Of a DNA stretch of 57,517 nt, positions 56,873-57,517 are shown one piece after another. The stretch is from the NCBI RefSeq assembly GCF_001939735.1, contig NZ_MJIL01000077.1, positions 1 to 57,517 of the forward strand, read 5' to 3'. Below the pieces are notes generated by a model that was given only the letters and a program-made list of their open reading frames with translations, did no database searches and was not told the origin of the DNA. Both the position numbers and the translations under genes were made by a program. Source of the stretch: Photobacterium proteolyticum. Its GTDB lineage: Bacteria; Pseudomonadota; Gammaproteobacteria; Enterobacterales; Vibrionaceae. How positions within the stretch are numbered: the first letter of the stretch is position 1; each line of letters opens with the position of its first letter.

Positions 56873-57172
56873 ATGAAAAAAATATTTTTTATCACAGCCT
56901 TAGTATTATCAGCGCCAAGCTGGGCGTTCAGTCAAGATAATCATGAAACAAGGATCGCATCACTCGAGCAGCAGGTCCGGTTGCTCTCCAAGCAAATTAA
57001 ATATCTAGAGAGACAGATTGCACTTCAGGATGGTGTCAATGAAAGCGGCGAGCAGTATACCGGCCGTTCTGCCAACAGAGGAAGCACGGTCACCAAAGCT
57101 GTCGATGCATGTACTGATGCCCAGGAAGACATGTTCTGTCGCCCTGATAGTGTTCAGTGTCAGAAATATTAA
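56873..57172 (+). CDS. Small secreted coiled-coil protein, unknown
   Basis: 99 residues. A signal peptide (MKKIFFITALVLSAPSWAFS) is followed by a heptad-rich helix (ETRIASLEQQVRLLSKQIKY and LERQIALQ, about residues 26-52), then a polar C-terminal part with three cysteines (VDACTDAQEDMFCRP, CQKY). I do not recognise the family. The coiled coil resembles N-terminal trimerisation helices of some envelope proteins, but the protein is short. A possible terminator follows. Confidence 0.7.
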   Translation: MKKIFFITALVLSAPSWAFSQDNHETRIASLEQQVRLLSKQIKYLERQIALQDGVNESGEQYTGRSANRGSTVTKAVDACTDAQEDMFCRPDSVQCQKY

Positions 57173-57200
57173 TATCGCTTTCTGTGCACAGACAGTTGTG

Positions 57201-57223
57201 AAGCCTCATCGATAGTGAGGCTT
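57201..57223 (+). terminator. Probable terminator after the coiled-coil gene
   Basis: AAGCCTCA (57201-57208), loop TCGATAG, TGAGGCTT (57216-57223). A weak T-tract (TGTAT) follows. Confidence 0.6.
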
Positions 57224-57249
57224 TGTATATGAGCCAGAACTCCGAGGGA

Positions 57250-57416
57250 TTATACCAATCTGGATAAGTAGTTGTTCAGATAGTTGCGCAGGAAAAATCA
57301 CTTAGAACAAGGCATGAATTGCAGCTAACTAGTTACTCTAATTACAAAATTCATAACGCAGTTAAAAGTGATTTTAACCAGCAAGAATGATCAAATACTT
57401 ATGTAGATTGGTATTA
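57250..57416. mobile_element. Palindromic ~167-base element with terminal inverted repeats (MITE-like)
   Basis: The 21-base ends (57250-57270 and 57396-57416) are inverted repeats that agree at 18 of 21 bases, both holding ATACCAATCT and ATAAGTA. Inside, AAAATCACTT (57294-57303) faces AAGTGATTTT (57366-57375), and TGAATT (57315-57320) faces AATTCA (57348-57353). The centre is the perfect palindrome TAACTAGTTA (57326-57335). The whole thing can fold into one long hairpin. There is no gene inside. TTA lies next to both ends and may be a target duplication. I recall similar ATACCAAT-ended repeats from Vibrionaceae, but copy number must be checked. Confidence 0.7.
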
Positions 57417-57517
57417 GATAGGACTTGCCAGCAAGTGAGCTAGCGAGCCTTTGGGACGCCTAGTCTGTGACTATTACGCAGTAAAACAAACTTCGATACA
57501 GCACATACGAAAAAGGC

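Noticed and set aside
57250..57416. An integron attC site or CRISPR repeat in place of the MITE-like element
   Set aside because: There are no repeated spacers, and the ends and centre do not carry the GTTRRRY core of attC sites.

Overview
The window is a chromosomal segment of a gammaproteobacterium, most likely a member of the Vibrionaceae. Photobacterium, Grimontia or Enterovibrio would fit the roughly balanced GC content, but I cannot fix the genus. The reasons are the close protein similarity to the E. coli/Vibrio families, the conserved blocks ubiF-miaB-ybeZ-ybeY-corC-lnt and leuS-lptE-holA-rsfS-rlmH-mrdA-mrdB-rlpA-dacA-ybeD-lipB-lipA, Vibrio-type families such as TIGR03503, DUF2066 and DUF2069, and a palindromic terminal-inverted-repeat element of a kind I associate with Vibrionaceae intergenic regions.

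Layout. Positions 1-460 hold the end of a tRNA cluster (Leu-Gln-Leu) and its terminators. Positions 486-8383 hold ubiF (minus), mtgA, then miaB and the ybeZ-ybeY-corC-lnt run for tRNA/rRNA maturation and lipoprotein acylation. Positions 8447-11052 are an accessory insert: a secreted SYLF-domain protein and a secreted subtilase with a chitin-binding tail. Positions 11067-24523 hold the leuS-to-lipA block: LPS transport, DNA polymerase clamp loader, ribosome silencing and methylation, the elongasome enzymes PBP2/RodA, RlpA, PBP5 and lipoate synthesis. nadD is missing from its usual place in it. Positions 24639-27906 hold dapA-bamC (minus), divergent from gcvR-bcp. Positions 27997-32494 are a ferrous-iron locus: two divergent secreted proteins (one DUF4198), then feoA, a feoB with a large basic insertion, and a small Cys-rich membrane protein, around an FNR-like box and a Fur-like box.

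Positions 32640-38363 hold perM, a TusA-like gene, bepA, an ArsC-like gene, a WrbA-like gene, DUF2069 and DUF2066. Positions 38717-42623 are a purine/pyrimidine cluster (uraA, upp, purM-purN) with PurR-like boxes. Positions 42712-48792 hold yafJ, gmhA and a SulP transporter (minus) divergent from fadE, whose promoter region has clear FadR and CRP sites. Positions 48907-56129 hold a TIGR03503 gene, dnaQ, rnhA, yafS, gloB, mltD, a YIP1-family gene and yafD, close to the E. coli order. The end holds a DUF1904 gene, a small secreted coiled-coil protein and a ~167-base palindromic repeat element.

Most of the window is ordinary core chromosome. The parts that look least described are the feo/DUF4198 locus, the chitin-binding protease, the palindromic repeat element, an orphan 16-base palindrome between the SulP gene and fadE, and several strong intercistronic hairpins. 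All calls rest on reading the sequence and on remembered families; no database search was run.
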